Assembly (NCBI RefSeq): GCF_000745895.1
Contig: NZ_JQKE01000008.1
Coordinates: 1-64,000 of the forward strand
Direction of reading: 5' to 3'
Length of the DNA stretch: 64,000 nucleotides
Origin: Stenoxybacter acetivorans DSM 19021
GTDB taxonomy: Bacteria > Pseudomonadota > Gammaproteobacteria > Burkholderiales > Neisseriaceae
In this document: piece by piece, positions 25,356 through 34,501 of the stretch
How the letters are laid out: each line of letters opens with the position of its first letter
Position numbering within the stretch: the first letter of the stretch is position 1
Notes under the pieces: generated by a model
What the model saw: the letters and a program-made list of their open reading frames with translations, nothing else
Databases searched by the model: none
Told to the model about the DNA's origin: nothing
Made by a program: the position numbers and the translations under genes

Positions 25356-26063
25356 TTAGGGTTGCTGCACGGCGGGAGCCGGTTCAAAGGTTTGATACAG
25401 GGTAATTACTTTTTGTACACCGGCGGTGGTGCTGACAGTATCAGTAGCACTTTGCTGTTCAGCAGGCGTTAAGATGCCCATGACGTAAGTAACACCGTTG
25501 TAGGTTACTATTTTAACTTGATTAGACGAAAATTGCGGGGCATTGAGCAGGTTGGTACGTACTTTGGAGGTAATCCACGCATCATTGGTAACACTGCCGA
25601 TGCCTCGGTCAGAATCGGCAACTTCAATATAGCTGTATATTTTCTGTACGGCGGGTTGGGCGCGAGCGATGCGTTCTACTTGTATTTTGTCTGCGTCAGT
25701 CGGTACTTGCCCCAACAGCAGAATTTGGCGGTTATAGCTCACCACCGATAATTTCGGTTCGGCATTTTCGGCGGTTTTGTGGGCATTAAGATAGGATAAA
25801 GCATTATTTTTAATACGCAATTCCAAAACCTCATCGTCGGCTTGCGCACCGGTAGTGCGCCGATCTACGGCGGATAAAGTGCCAACGGCGGCGGCTCCGC
25901 CCAATACGGCGGCGGCACAGCCGCTCAAGATGATGAGTGTGGCAGTAAAAAAGAAGAATGTGAATATTTTTTTGATAACAGATTCGGCGTGTTTCAATCC
26001 CAATCCCACAGCTGGTTGATACAACGCGCTGTTACCAATCATTTGAAATAAACTTGTTTTCAT
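25356..26063 (-). CDS. dolP: BON-domain outer-membrane lipoprotein DolP (YraP)
   Basis: A 235-residue protein with lipobox LSGC, Cys at about residue 50, and two BON domains (about 75-140 and 155-225, with GIGSVTNDAWITSKVRTNLL between them). In E. coli DolP supports outer-membrane integrity and BAM function; in Neisseria the homolog is a surface-immunogenic lipoprotein. The n-region before the hydrophobic core is unusually long (about 30 residues), but AGGAG sits six bases before this ATG, so I keep it. A shorter start inside is possible. It belongs to the yraN-diaA-dolP group conserved with E. coli, without lpoA. Confidence 0.85.
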   Translation of the reverse strand: MKTSLFQMIGNSALYQPAVGLGLKHAESVIKKIFTFFFFTATLIILSGCAAAVLGGAAAVGTLSAVDRRTTGAQADDEVLELRIKNNALSYLNAHKTAENAEPKLSVVSYNRQILLLGQVPTDADKIQVERIARAQPAVQKIYSYIEVADSDRGIGSVTNDAWITSKVRTNLLNAPQFSSNQVKIVTYNGVTYVMGILTPAEQQSATDTVSTTAGVQKVITLYQTFEPAPAVQQP

Positions 26064-26171
26064 GAGCGGCTCCTAATTTTTTGGTTTGTTTTCAGTCGCA
26101 ATACCCGTCAGCTTACACTGAATTTATCGGACACCCAAGTGCAAATTTATGTGTGCAAAACGGTGCTGTCA

Positions 26172-26744
26172 TCACAATCCTTCAAGTAAAACACCGTCGA
26201 TTTGGCGGCACAAGGCGTGAATACAAACCAAATGGATTTCCAAAATACGCGCAGGATTGTCGTGCGGGATATTGATTAGTGAATCATCATCACGCAGCAA
26301 AGCGGCAATTTTACCGCCGTTATTGCCGGTCATCGCCAAAACACACATATCGCGTTCATGGGCTGCCTGAATAGCGGTCAGTAAATTAGAACAATTGCCA
26401 TCGGCAGACAACACGCACAGGATGTCTTTGGGCTTACCCAAGGCTTGTACTTGTGCGCTGTAAACAAATTCGGATTCATCGTTTTCAGCCAGCCTGCTGA
26501 GGAGCGCGGCATTACCGCACAGCGACATTGCCGCCAAATTCATGCGCTTTTGCCGAAAAGAAGCCACCAAATAGGCGGCAAAAACATCGGCCAATGCGGT
26601 GTGCATGCCATTGCCCGCCAGCAAAATTTTGCCGTCGTTCATTAATGCTTGCAGCAAAGCGTGTGCAGCGTGTTCCAGCGGTTCTGCCAGCCAGTCTTGG
26701 CAAGAGGCAATGAGTTCGGCATTGTCTTTAAAATCTTGATTCAT
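26172..26744 (-). CDS. diaA: SIS-domain protein DiaA/GmhA-like
   Basis: A 190-residue SIS-domain protein. The phosphosugar-binding loop is present in changed form (AGNGMHTALADVF where GmhA and DiaA have GNGxSAxxA), followed by SADGNCSNLL and MTGNNGG. The C-terminal HLVCIHALCRQID is nearer DiaA, a DnaA-binding initiation regulator, than GmhA. The gene order yraN-diaA-dolP beside rsmI supports DiaA. Neisserial homologs at this locus are often named gmhA (phosphoheptose isomerase); the altered loop argues against that activity here but does not settle it. ATG at 26742-26744 lies two bases after the yraN stop. Confidence 0.75.
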   Translation of the reverse strand: MNQDFKDNAELIASCQDWLAEPLEHAAHALLQALMNDGKILLAGNGMHTALADVFAAYLVASFRQKRMNLAAMSLCGNAALLSRLAENDESEFVYSAQVQALGKPKDILCVLSADGNCSNLLTAIQAAHERDMCVLAMTGNNGGKIAALLRDDDSLINIPHDNPARILEIHLVCIHALCRQIDGVLLEGL

Positions 26745-26745
26745 A

Positions 26746-27090
26746 TTATCCCGTAATATTGGTGAGCCATTGCGGTTTCTGTTCGCCTTCCAGTAATATG
26801 GCATCAATTCGGCAAGGACAATTGATGTGCTGGGTTTGCAAATAGTATTCGGCACTTCGCTGCAATTTGCCGATTTTGCGGCCATCAATGCTGGCGGCGG
26901 CTCCGCCATAACGTTGATTTTTACGAAAACGCACTTCCACAAAAATCAAATCATTGCCCTGTTTGGCAATTAAATCGATTTCACCAAAAGGACAGTGCCA
27001 ATTTTGTGCCACAATGCGACAGCCTTGTGCTTGTAAAAAACGTTTGGCAATTTCTTCTGCCGCTGCCCCCTGCGGGTGATTTAAACGCAT
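26746..27090 (-). CDS. yraN: UPF0102 endonuclease-fold protein YraN
   Basis: A 114-residue protein of the UPF0102 family. The family core GEIDLIAKQGNDLIFVEVRFR has the acidic and Lys/Gln residues of a restriction-endonuclease-like fold (GEIDLI and EVR). Function is unproven; association with recombination has been suggested for the family. The start MRLNHPQG at 27088-27090 fits the family length. It is divergent from rsmI with about 40 bases between starts, and overlaps translation with diaA downstream. Confidence 0.88.
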   Translation of the reverse strand: MRLNHPQGAAAEEIAKRFLQAQGCRIVAQNWHCPFGEIDLIAKQGNDLIFVEVRFRKNQRYGGAAASIDGRKIGKLQRSAEYYLQTQHINCPCRIDAILLEGEQKPQWLTNITG

Positions 27091-27132
27091 GAATAACCTG
27101 TTTATTGATTTCAGAGTAAGGAAAGAAAATCG

Positions 27133-28014
27133 GTGCAAACCCATTATCAAAAAGCCGTGTCGCGCATTCTACCGCAAACCTTGTATGTGGTGGCGACACC
27201 CATTGGTAATTTATCTGACATCACTTTACACGCACTGGCAGTATTGGGACGTGCAGATTTGATTTGTGCGGAAGACACTCGGGTTACACAGCAATTATTG
27301 CGCGCTTTCGGCATCAATACTCGGCTTTTAAGTGTTCGTGAACAAAACGAACAAAGCATGGCGGATAAGGTGATTGAAGCATTGAGCGCAGGGCTGGTGG
27401 TGGCGCAGGTGTCTGATGCGGGCACGCCGGCAGTGTGCGATCCAGGTGCTAGATTGGTTACACGGGTGCGCGAAGCGGGCTTTCGAGTAGTGCCGACGGC
27501 GGGAATCAGCGCGGTCATGGCGACGTTAAGTGTGGCGGGTGTTGTGCAATCTGACTTTTATTTTGCCGGTTTCCTGCCGCCGAAAAGTCAGGAACGGCAA
27601 CGATGGTTTGCCCGTTGGCAGGAAGCGGATTATGCGGTAGTGATGTTTGAAACACCGCATCGCATTGAAAGAACCTTGTCGGAAATGGCACATTGTTTTC
27701 CCAATCGCCGCTTGGTGTTTGCACGTGAACTCACCAAAAGCCACGAAACCATTCTTTGCGGTACAGTGTCCGATATTCAGGCAGCCGTGTCATCAGACAG
27801 CCAACAAAAAAAAGGTGAAATGGTGTTGGTGTTGCACCCATGCGAAACGGTTAAAAACCAAGAATTATCGGCAAGTGCGTGTCAAACTTTGATTTTATTA
27901 AGCCAAGAATTACCATTAAAACGAGCGGCGGCACTCACTGCGGAAATTTATAATACCAATAAAAAAGCTTTATACGATTGGGCAATTCAGCAAAAATTGC
28001 GCACACAAGAATAA
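27133..28014 (+). CDS. rsmI: 16S rRNA (cytidine1402-2'-O)-methyltransferase RsmI
   Basis: A 293-residue tetrapyrrole-methylase-fold enzyme that 2'-O-methylates C1402 at the ribosomal P site. Motifs are VVATPIGNLSDITLHAL at about residues 19-35, CAEDTR, VSDAGTPAVCDPG, and FLPPKSQERQ; the C-terminal helical domain ends with NTNKKALYDWAI. The start codon is GTG at 27133 with AAGGA about nine bases upstream. It is followed after 18 bases by the halogenase-family gene. Confidence 0.93.
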   Translation: MQTHYQKAVSRILPQTLYVVATPIGNLSDITLHALAVLGRADLICAEDTRVTQQLLRAFGINTRLLSVREQNEQSMADKVIEALSAGLVVAQVSDAGTPAVCDPGARLVTRVREAGFRVVPTAGISAVMATLSVAGVVQSDFYFAGFLPPKSQERQRWFARWQEADYAVVMFETPHRIERTLSEMAHCFPNRRLVFARELTKSHETILCGTVSDIQAAVSSDSQQKKGEMVLVLHPCETVKNQELSASACQTLILLSQELPLKRAAALTAEIYNTNKKALYDWAIQQKLRTQE

Positions 28015-28032
28015 TAATTATGGAACACATCA

Positions 28033-29553
28033 ATGCAGGACTTCAACACAATAAAAAACATTGTGATTCTCGGCGATGGCTTGGAAGCATGGTTTGCGGC
28101 TTTATTTTTAAAGCGGCTTTTTGCCAAGTCAAATATTAAAGTCGTTGAATCCCCTGTAGAAAATTCACTTCAAGGACATGGTGAAACCAGTATTTTCAAT
28201 ATTGTCTCCATGCTCAATGAACTGGATATTCCCACCTCTGCTTTTATGCGGGAAACCCAAGCCACTTTGCACTGGGGGCAATCTTATGCGCGCTGGCGCA
28301 GCGATGCCGATGCCAAAGACGATGCTTTTTTTATTTTACGCGTGGACGGCACACAAGAGCCGTTTAATCGCTGGCATGAGGGCTTGGCCTATCAAGTATC
28401 GGCATTGTTTGCACGGCAAGTTCCTCTGCCGCATACGGTTGCTGCTTTCACTGCCGCCATGCAGGCGGTTTCACGCGAAGATGCTGCCGCCATTATCGGT
28501 AGCGGGCAATCCGGCATTTTGCCTTCTTTTCATTTCAACAAAAAACAAGCCATTGACTTTTTAAAAAAAACAGCCATTGAACAAGATATTTCACACACGG
28601 TTTCTCGGTTTAAAGAAACGGTGTGGGATAAAGCAGGCAATGTGCGCGGTGTTTTAACGGAAAGAGGCAATTTCCGCACCGATTTTCTTATTGACGCTTC
28701 AGGCAGCCGCCGTTTGGTGGTCGGTAACAGCGTTGGTTGGCAATGGCAATCGGTACAATCATTTTTCAATACTGATTCGGCGGTTTCACTCTATTATCCC
28801 GCTGCCGGCACTAATCCGGCATTGCTCACTCGCCATACCGCCATGAATGCCGGCTGGCTCAGACAAATACCATTGATGGATACCGTATGCTGTGATTATG
28901 TTTACAGCAGTCAATATGCCGATGAGAATGCCGTTCAAGCAGAATTGGTGAATTTTTTTTCAGGTAGCATAGGCACACCCGAATCTTGGGGTTTTGAGCA
29001 GGGTTATTATGCTGATGTGTGGCGCGGCAATGTGATGGCTCTGGGTGATGCCGCCGGCTTTATTGAACCTTTAGTCAATTCTGCCAACGGGCAAATGCTG
29101 GCACAGCTACTGCACTTTGGACAAGTGGTCAATGCCGGCGGCAAAATTGTTTCCGAGCACAGCATTAACGAATTCAATCGTGCCCAACGCGCCGCATGGG
29201 AAGAAGCCGTTGACTTTACACGATTGTTTTATCATGGCACACGCAACGATACACCATTTTGGCAAGCCGCCGATCAGATGACTGTGTCTGATCGGTATCA
29301 AGCCTTGCTGGAAATTCTCAAACACCGCAGCCCACGCCTGATTGATTTTACCGACTACAATCAAGGCGGCAGACAACGCGTATTTGCACCGAGCGACTGG
29401 CTGTTCGCGGCACAAGCACTGGGGTGGGTGTCGCATGAAAGCATTATTCGCGAACAAGCAAGGCTGCCTGAAAATCAACAACTTGACGTGCAACAGTTTT
29501 TAACCAAACTCGGTTTAACAGAAGCAATTGAACCAATCATGGGATCTGTCTGA
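28033..29553 (+). CDS. Tryptophan-halogenase-family flavoprotein, atypical catalytic residues
   Basis: A 506-residue flavoprotein of the flavin-dependent tryptophan halogenase (PrnA/RebH) family. The FAD-binding start reads VILGDGLEAWFAALFLKRL, next comes GHGETSIFNIVSML, and GDAAGFIEPLVNSANGQM matches the conserved GDAAGFIDPL-type motif. However, the Lys equivalent to PrnA Lys79 appears as His in ATLHWGQS, and the diagnostic WxWxIP is WLRQIP, lacking the second Trp. Halogenation is therefore doubtful; a flavin oxidoreductase with another substrate is more likely. It lies between rsmI and trpF on the same strand, 69 bases before trpF. No flavin reductase partner is adjacent. Confidence 0.8.
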   Translation: MQDFNTIKNIVILGDGLEAWFAALFLKRLFAKSNIKVVESPVENSLQGHGETSIFNIVSMLNELDIPTSAFMRETQATLHWGQSYARWRSDADAKDDAFFILRVDGTQEPFNRWHEGLAYQVSALFARQVPLPHTVAAFTAAMQAVSREDAAAIIGSGQSGILPSFHFNKKQAIDFLKKTAIEQDISHTVSRFKETVWDKAGNVRGVLTERGNFRTDFLIDASGSRRLVVGNSVGWQWQSVQSFFNTDSAVSLYYPAAGTNPALLTRHTAMNAGWLRQIPLMDTVCCDYVYSSQYADENAVQAELVNFFSGSIGTPESWGFEQGYYADVWRGNVMALGDAAGFIEPLVNSANGQMLAQLLHFGQVVNAGGKIVSEHSINEFNRAQRAAWEEAVDFTRLFYHGTRNDTPFWQAADQMTVSDRYQALLEILKHRSPRLIDFTDYNQGGRQRVFAPSDWLFAAQALGWVSHESIIREQARLPENQQLDVQQFLTKLGLTEAIEPIMGSV

Positions 29554-29622
29554 AAACCAATTTCAGGCAACCTCAGATGGTGAAGAAATATTCAATTTTA
29601 ACGGATACATTCAATTAAACAC

Positions 29623-30261
29623 ATGAAAATAAGAGTAAAAATTTGCGGAATCACGCGGGTTGAAGATGCAGTTACCGCTGCCGATGCGGGCGTTGACGCC
29701 ATCGGCTTGGTGTTTTTTTCAGGCAGCCGCCGATGCGTGTCAATTGAACAAGCACAGAAAATTGTGCACGCTTTGCCGCCGTTTGTGAGTGCGGTGGGTT
29801 TGTTTGTGAATGCCGATGCAACAGAAGTGAATCAGGTGTTAAACACCGTTCCTCTGGATATTTTACAATTTCACGGCGATGAAACGCCCGCGTTTTGCCG
29901 ACAATTTGCACGGCCGTTCATGAAAGCGATTCGGGTGAAAAGCCGTGAAGACATTCAGGCAGCCGCTGAACACTTTCCTGATGCACGTGCTTTATTGTTT
30001 GATGCTTATGTGCACGGACAATTCGGCGGCACCGGACAATGTTTTGATTGGCAAATGCTGCCCGAAAACCTGCCTTGCGCTTGGGTATTGTCGGGCGGTT
30101 TAAATGAAGGCAATATCAAAGAAGCATTGGCAGCAAGCGGTGCGGCAGCCGTAGATATATCCAGCGGCGCAGAAAGCAGCGCAGGAATAAAGGACGCAAT
30201 CAAAATCCGTGCATTGATGCGGGCAATTCGTGCACAGGAAAATACTGAAAATCGGTTTTAA
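29623..30261 (+). CDS. trpF: Phosphoribosylanthranilate isomerase TrpF
   Basis: A 212-residue TIM-barrel enzyme for the third step of tryptophan synthesis. The catalytic Cys is in VKICGITRVEDA, the general acid Asp in LLFDAY, and phosphate-binding segments LSGGL and DISSGAES close the barrel. It is separated from other trp genes, as is usual in Neisseriaceae. A strong terminator follows at 30299. An uptake-sequence fragment encodes SGSR near residue 30. Confidence 0.94.
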   Translation: MKIRVKICGITRVEDAVTAADAGVDAIGLVFFSGSRRCVSIEQAQKIVHALPPFVSAVGLFVNADATEVNQVLNTVPLDILQFHGDETPAFCRQFARPFMKAIRVKSREDIQAAAEHFPDARALLFDAYVHGQFGGTGQCFDWQMLPENLPCAWVLSGGLNEGNIKEALAASGAAAVDISSGAESSAGIKDAIKIRALMRAIRAQENTENRF

Positions 30262-30298
30262 CGCCGATAAATATCCGTTATGAACTTCAAATACAACC

Positions 30299-30337
30299 AA
30301 ACCCTTTTCAAGTTAAATAACAAGAAAAGGGTTTTTA
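30299..30337. terminator. Bidirectional terminator between trpF and trxA
   Basis: AAACCCTTTTC and GAAAAGGGTTT form an 11-bp stem with a 14-base loop, with A-runs before and T-runs after, so it can work for both convergent genes. Confidence 0.85.
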
Positions 30338-30428
30338 AAATAATGAATTACTGAAAAATCACTGTACTTGACTGATGTTTTTTAACACAGAAACAACCCA
30401 CCAATTTATCAGACCAACTACAAATCAA

Positions 30429-30755
30429 TTACACCGATGCGTTGATGAAATTTTGCAATTGCGGGCGGCTCAAAGCACCCACTTTGGTGGCAACGTTAGT
30501 ACCGTTTTTAAACACCATTAGAGTGGGAATACCGCGCACGCCGAATTGAGCGGCAATTTCGTTGTTTTCATCAACATTGATTTTCACGATTTTCACTTTG
30601 CCTTGGTATTCAGCAGACAAATCGTCCAAAATCGGCCCAATCAGTTTACACGGACCACACCACGGTGCCCAAAAATCCAGCAATACCGGTAATTCAGATT
30701 GCAACACCTCTTTTTCAAAAGTGGCATTGGTGGCGTGTACAATTAATTCGCTCAT
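30429..30755 (-). CDS. trxA: Thioredoxin 1
   Basis: A 108-residue thioredoxin with the redox site [10 protein letters not shown] at about residues 28-37, the cis-Pro in RGIPTLMVF and the conserved Asp in LLDFWA. It is cytosolic (no signal peptide). It reduces ribonucleotide reductase and, in sulfate assimilators, APS/PAPS reductase such as the CysH at the end of this window. Monocistronic. Confidence 0.95.
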   Translation of the reverse strand: MSELIVHATNATFEKEVLQSELPVLLDFWAPWCGPCKLIGPILDDLSAEYQGKVKIVKINVDENNEIAAQFGVRGIPTLMVFKNGTNVATKVGALSRPQLQNFINASV

Positions 30756-30845
30756 GAGGTTTTCCTTAAGTTGTGTTGGCTGCCGAAGTGAGCCGATAAG
30801 TTATTTTTTCTCAATTGCACAAGATACGGGCTGACGGTCATTGTT

Positions 30846-32408
30846 TCAAGCCAGGCTGTATTGTAATAGTTTTTGAGTATAAGCCGTATTGGGTGAGGCA
30901 AACACGGCTTCACAATCACCGGATTCTATCACTTCACCGTCTTTCAACACCAGCACACGATGTGATAAGGCACGGATAACCGCCAAATCATGGCTTATCA
31001 ACACATAACTCAAGCCCAGCCGATGTTGTAAATCTGCCAATAATGCCAATAATTGCTGCTGCCACTGTACATCCAGCGCACTGGTGGGTTCGTCCAAAAT
31101 CAAAACTTGCGGTCGGGTGATGAGTGCACGTGCTAAGGCGATGCGCTGACGCTGTCCTCCTGAAAAAGCATGCGGGTAGCGAGGCAAAATGTCTTCAGGT
31201 AGCCCGACTGTGTGCAGCACATCAATTACCTGCTGCTTTCTTTGCGGCAACGACAAATGCGGTTCGTGTACCTGCAAGGCTTCTGTAACAATTTCAAATA
31301 CGGTTAAACGCGGATTGAGTGCGCCGAACGGGTCTTGAAACACCATTTGCATGTTGCGGCGCATGGCAGTTTGCCACGGTTTACCCAACAAGCTGACTGT
31401 ACCTTGTGCTTTCAGGCTGCCTGAAAAAGGAATTAAGTGCATCAACGCTTTGGCCAATGTGGTTTTACCGCTGCCGCTCTCGCCGATAATGCCCAGCGTT
31501 TCGCCGTAGCGAAGACGAAAAGAAACGGGTTGCAATAAGGGAATTTCCCGCCGCCGCAACCAACCGCTTTTTTGTTGAACCGATACCGTAATATTGTCAG
31601 CATCCAACACTTCTGCGGTATTTTCAGGCAGCGGTACATTAAAACGGGCGGCGCGGGCGTTGAGCAGCAGCCGCGTGTATTCGTGCTGTGGCCGACAGAA
31701 AATATCTTGAGTATTGCCTGTTTCGACGATACGCCCGTGCTGCATCACGCTGACTTTATCGGCAAAGCGGCGCACCAAATTCAAGTCATGGCTGATGTAC
31801 AGCACTGCCATGCCGCGTTCGGCTTGCAATCGTGCCAGCAAGGTTAAAATTTGGGCTTGCACGGCGGCATCTAATGCAGTGGTGGGTTCATCGGCAATCA
31901 ATAATTTCGGCTCTGCCGCCAATGCCAGCGCAATCATTGCCCGTTGGCGCTGCCCGCCTGAAAGCTGAAACGGATAGGCTTGTGCTTTTTGTTCGGCGTC
32001 TTTGATTTCCATGTCTGCCAATAAAGCGATGGCACGGCTGTGCGCTTCTTTCGGCGGCAATCCCAAATGCAAGGTGAACACTTCGGCAATCTGCTGTCCG
32101 ATTTTCATTACCGGATTTAACGCGCTCATCGGCTCTTGAAATACCATGCCGATTTCACATCCGCGTATCTTGCGCAGCTGACTTGGCAGCGCACCCAATA
32201 ATTCTTTGCCGCCAAACTTCAGGCTGCCTGAAAACCGAGCCTGTTCATTTAACTGCATGATGCCTTGTGCCAGCACGGTTTTACCGCTGCCGCTCTCACC
32301 GATTAACGCGTGTTTTTCTCCTGCTTGCAAACCCAAATCAATATCAAACAATACTTGTTTTTTACCGAAAAAGGCATTCAAACCACTGATATTTAACAGT
32401 GCATTCAT
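30846..32408 (-). CDS. yejF: Peptide ABC transporter ATP-binding protein YejF
   Basis: A 520-residue ATPase with two fused nucleotide-binding domains: Walker A GESGSGKT occurs twice (about residues 37 and 310), LSGGQRQR-type signatures twice, and Walker B LLIADEP and LILDEPTSALD. The two-domain fusion is typical of YejF/DppDF-like peptide importers. ATG at 32406-32408 overlaps the yejE stop (ATGA). Two exact uptake sequences lie within the gene. Confidence 0.93.
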   Translation of the reverse strand: MNALLNISGLNAFFGKKQVLFDIDLGLQAGEKHALIGESGSGKTVLAQGIMQLNEQARFSGSLKFGGKELLGALPSQLRKIRGCEIGMVFQEPMSALNPVMKIGQQIAEVFTLHLGLPPKEAHSRAIALLADMEIKDAEQKAQAYPFQLSGGQRQRAMIALALAAEPKLLIADEPTTALDAAVQAQILTLLARLQAERGMAVLYISHDLNLVRRFADKVSVMQHGRIVETGNTQDIFCRPQHEYTRLLLNARAARFNVPLPENTAEVLDADNITVSVQQKSGWLRRREIPLLQPVSFRLRYGETLGIIGESGSGKTTLAKALMHLIPFSGSLKAQGTVSLLGKPWQTAMRRNMQMVFQDPFGALNPRLTVFEIVTEALQVHEPHLSLPQRKQQVIDVLHTVGLPEDILPRYPHAFSGGQRQRIALARALITRPQVLILDEPTSALDVQWQQQLLALLADLQHRLGLSYVLISHDLAVIRALSHRVLVLKDGEVIESGDCEAVFASPNTAYTQKLLQYSLA

Positions 32409-33442
32409 GTTTGTGCCTCGCTACGGGTATCCAAAGCATGGCGCAAACCTTCACCGATAAAAATCAGCAGCAACAGCATTATGGTCAGCACGGCAAAGGC
32501 GGATAAGCCAATCCACCAAGCATCTAAATTGTCTTTGCCTTGTGCCAGCAATTCACCCAAACTCGCCTGCGAAGAAGATACACCCAAACCCAAAAAGTCC
32601 AAGCTGGTGAGTGCCAACACCGCACCGGATATGCGAAACGGCAAAAATGCCAGCACCGGCGTTAAACTGTTGGGCAGTATGTGCCGCCGCATAATTGCCC
32701 AATTGGATACACCCATGCTCTTTGCCGCCAACACATATTCTGCCTGACGATTTTTTAAAAATTCGGCACGCACATAATCAGACAAACCCATCCAACTGAA
32801 CAGCGACAACAATATCAGCAATAACCATAAACCAGGCTGAAAAAACGATGACAAAATAATCAGCAAATACAATTCCGGCAACGCACCCCAAACCTCCATA
32901 AAACGCTGCAATGCCAAATCGGTTTTACCGCCGAAATAACCTTGCACTGCACCTGCCAGCACACCGACGGCGGTTGCAATTGCGGTGAGTGCCAGTGCGA
33001 ATAACAGCGAATCGCGAAAACCATATATCAGCCGCGCCAATACATCACGCCCGCGATCATCTGTACCCAGCCAATGCCGTGAACTCGGCGCGGCAGGGAA
33101 AGGCTGGGTATCGAAGTCATTAAGCGTATTCGGTGCATAAGGAATAAGCGGCATCACTATTTGGTTGCCGTTTTCACTGAGTTTTTGGCGTAAATATGGG
33201 TCAAGATAATCGGCTGGTGTTTCAAAATCGCCGTCAAAAGCAGTTTCATGATAATCGTGTAACAAAGGAAAATAAAACTGCTGCTGATAGCGTACCCACA
33301 GCGGTTTGTCATTGCTCCACAGCGGCGCGGCAAGTGCTGCCAACAATAATAAACACAGCAAACGCAAGCTGAACCACGCACGTTTGTGTGCTTTAAAACG
33401 GCGGACTGCCCGCCGCCATAATCCGTCGGTGCTACGGCTCAC
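32405..33442 (-). CDS. yejE: Peptide ABC transporter permease YejE
   Basis: A 345-residue DppC-type permease. A cytoplasmic N-terminus and first membrane segment (about 20-40) are followed by a long periplasmic stretch typical of YejE containing HWLGTDDRGRDVLARLIYGFR, then five membrane segments and the EAA-like loop AAKSMGVSNWAIMRRHILPN. The start is GTG at 33440-33442, overlapping the yejB stop by GTGA. Confidence 0.92.
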   Translation of the reverse strand: MSRSTDGLWRRAVRRFKAHKRAWFSLRLLCLLLLAALAAPLWSNDKPLWVRYQQQFYFPLLHDYHETAFDGDFETPADYLDPYLRQKLSENGNQIVMPLIPYAPNTLNDFDTQPFPAAPSSRHWLGTDDRGRDVLARLIYGFRDSLLFALALTAIATAVGVLAGAVQGYFGGKTDLALQRFMEVWGALPELYLLIILSSFFQPGLWLLLILLSLFSWMGLSDYVRAEFLKNRQAEYVLAAKSMGVSNWAIMRRHILPNSLTPVLAFLPFRISGAVLALTSLDFLGLGVSSSQASLGELLAQGKDNLDAWWIGLSAFAVLTIMLLLLIFIGEGLRHALDTRSEAQT

Positions 33443-34488
33443 GATGATGTTCCGCCAAAATGAATGCGCGGATCAATCCAAGCATAAGACAAGTCTGACA
33501 ACAATTTTGCCAGCAAACCCAGCAGCGTAAAGACGTAAAGCGTACCCATCACCACCGGATAATCACGCTTAATGACCGCTTCATAAGACAGCAAACCCAA
33601 GCCATCAAGTGAAAACAGCGTTTCAATCAACAGGCTGCCTGTAAAAAATGCACCAATAAAAGCAGCTGGAAAACCGGTAACCAGCGGAATGAGTGCATTA
33701 CGAAACACATGGCGCAACAAAATTTGCCGTTCAGGCAACCCTTTGGCACGTGCGGTATAGACATATTGGCGGCGAATTTCTTCCAAAAACACGTTTTTGG
33801 TCAATACCGTCATCACTGCCAAATTACCTGCGGTCATTGCGGTAATCGGCAAAGCAATATGCCACAGATAATCGGTGATTTTGTGCCATAAACTCAATTC
33901 AGACCAACCATCGCTCACCAGACCGCCCAGCGGAAACCATGCCCAAAAGCTGCCGCCGCCAAACAACACCAGTAATACCAAACCCAAAACAAACGGCGGA
34001 ATGGCATAACCCACCAGAATCAGCAAACTGCTGGCGGCATCAAAACGCGAACCATCGTTGACGGCTTTGGCAATGCCCAAAGGAATACAAATTAAATAAG
34101 TGAGGAAAAAAGTCCACAAACCCAAACTCATTGACACCGGCAATTTGGCACGTATCAATTCAAGCACGGTTTGATGATGAAAAAAACTCTCTCCCAAATC
34201 AAAACGCAAAAACCGCCAAAGCATGTCGCCGAAGCGTTGTAACGGCGGTTTATCGAAGCCGTAAATACGATTGAGCTGCGCCAAATCTTCTGCACTCAGC
34301 CGCGCGCCCTTTTGCCAAGCACTGCCGCTGACGCTGACTTCGCCGCCAAATTGACTTTGCGTCAATTGCGCCGCCATTTGTTCCACAGGACCGCCCGGCA
34401 CCAATTGAATCACCGCAAAGGTAATCGCCAAAATACCCAATAAAGTGGGTATCAGCAACAACAAACGTTTGATAATATAGGAAAACAC
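33439..34488 (-). CDS. yejB: Peptide ABC transporter permease YejB
   Basis: A 349-residue DppB-type permease. From a GTG at 34486-34488 it begins (V)FSYIIKRLLLLIPTLLG, matching the start of E. coli YejB, and has the EAA-type loop ARAKGLPERQILLRHVFRNALIP. The frame is open 43 codons further upstream, but that would overlap the DUF2788 gene and adds no similarity. No good Shine-Dalgarno is visible, so coupling to the preceding gene (13 bases away) is likely. Confidence 0.88.
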   Translation of the reverse strand: MFSYIIKRLLLLIPTLLGILAITFAVIQLVPGGPVEQMAAQLTQSQFGGEVSVSGSAWQKGARLSAEDLAQLNRIYGFDKPPLQRFGDMLWRFLRFDLGESFFHHQTVLELIRAKLPVSMSLGLWTFFLTYLICIPLGIAKAVNDGSRFDAASSLLILVGYAIPPFVLGLVLLVLFGGGSFWAWFPLGGLVSDGWSELSLWHKITDYLWHIALPITAMTAGNLAVMTVLTKNVFLEEIRRQYVYTARAKGLPERQILLRHVFRNALIPLVTGFPAAFIGAFFTGSLLIETLFSLDGLGLLSYEAVIKRDYPVVMGTLYVFTLLGLLAKLLSDLSYAWIDPRIHFGGTSS

Positions 34489-34501
34489 AGTTATTGAACA
34501 A

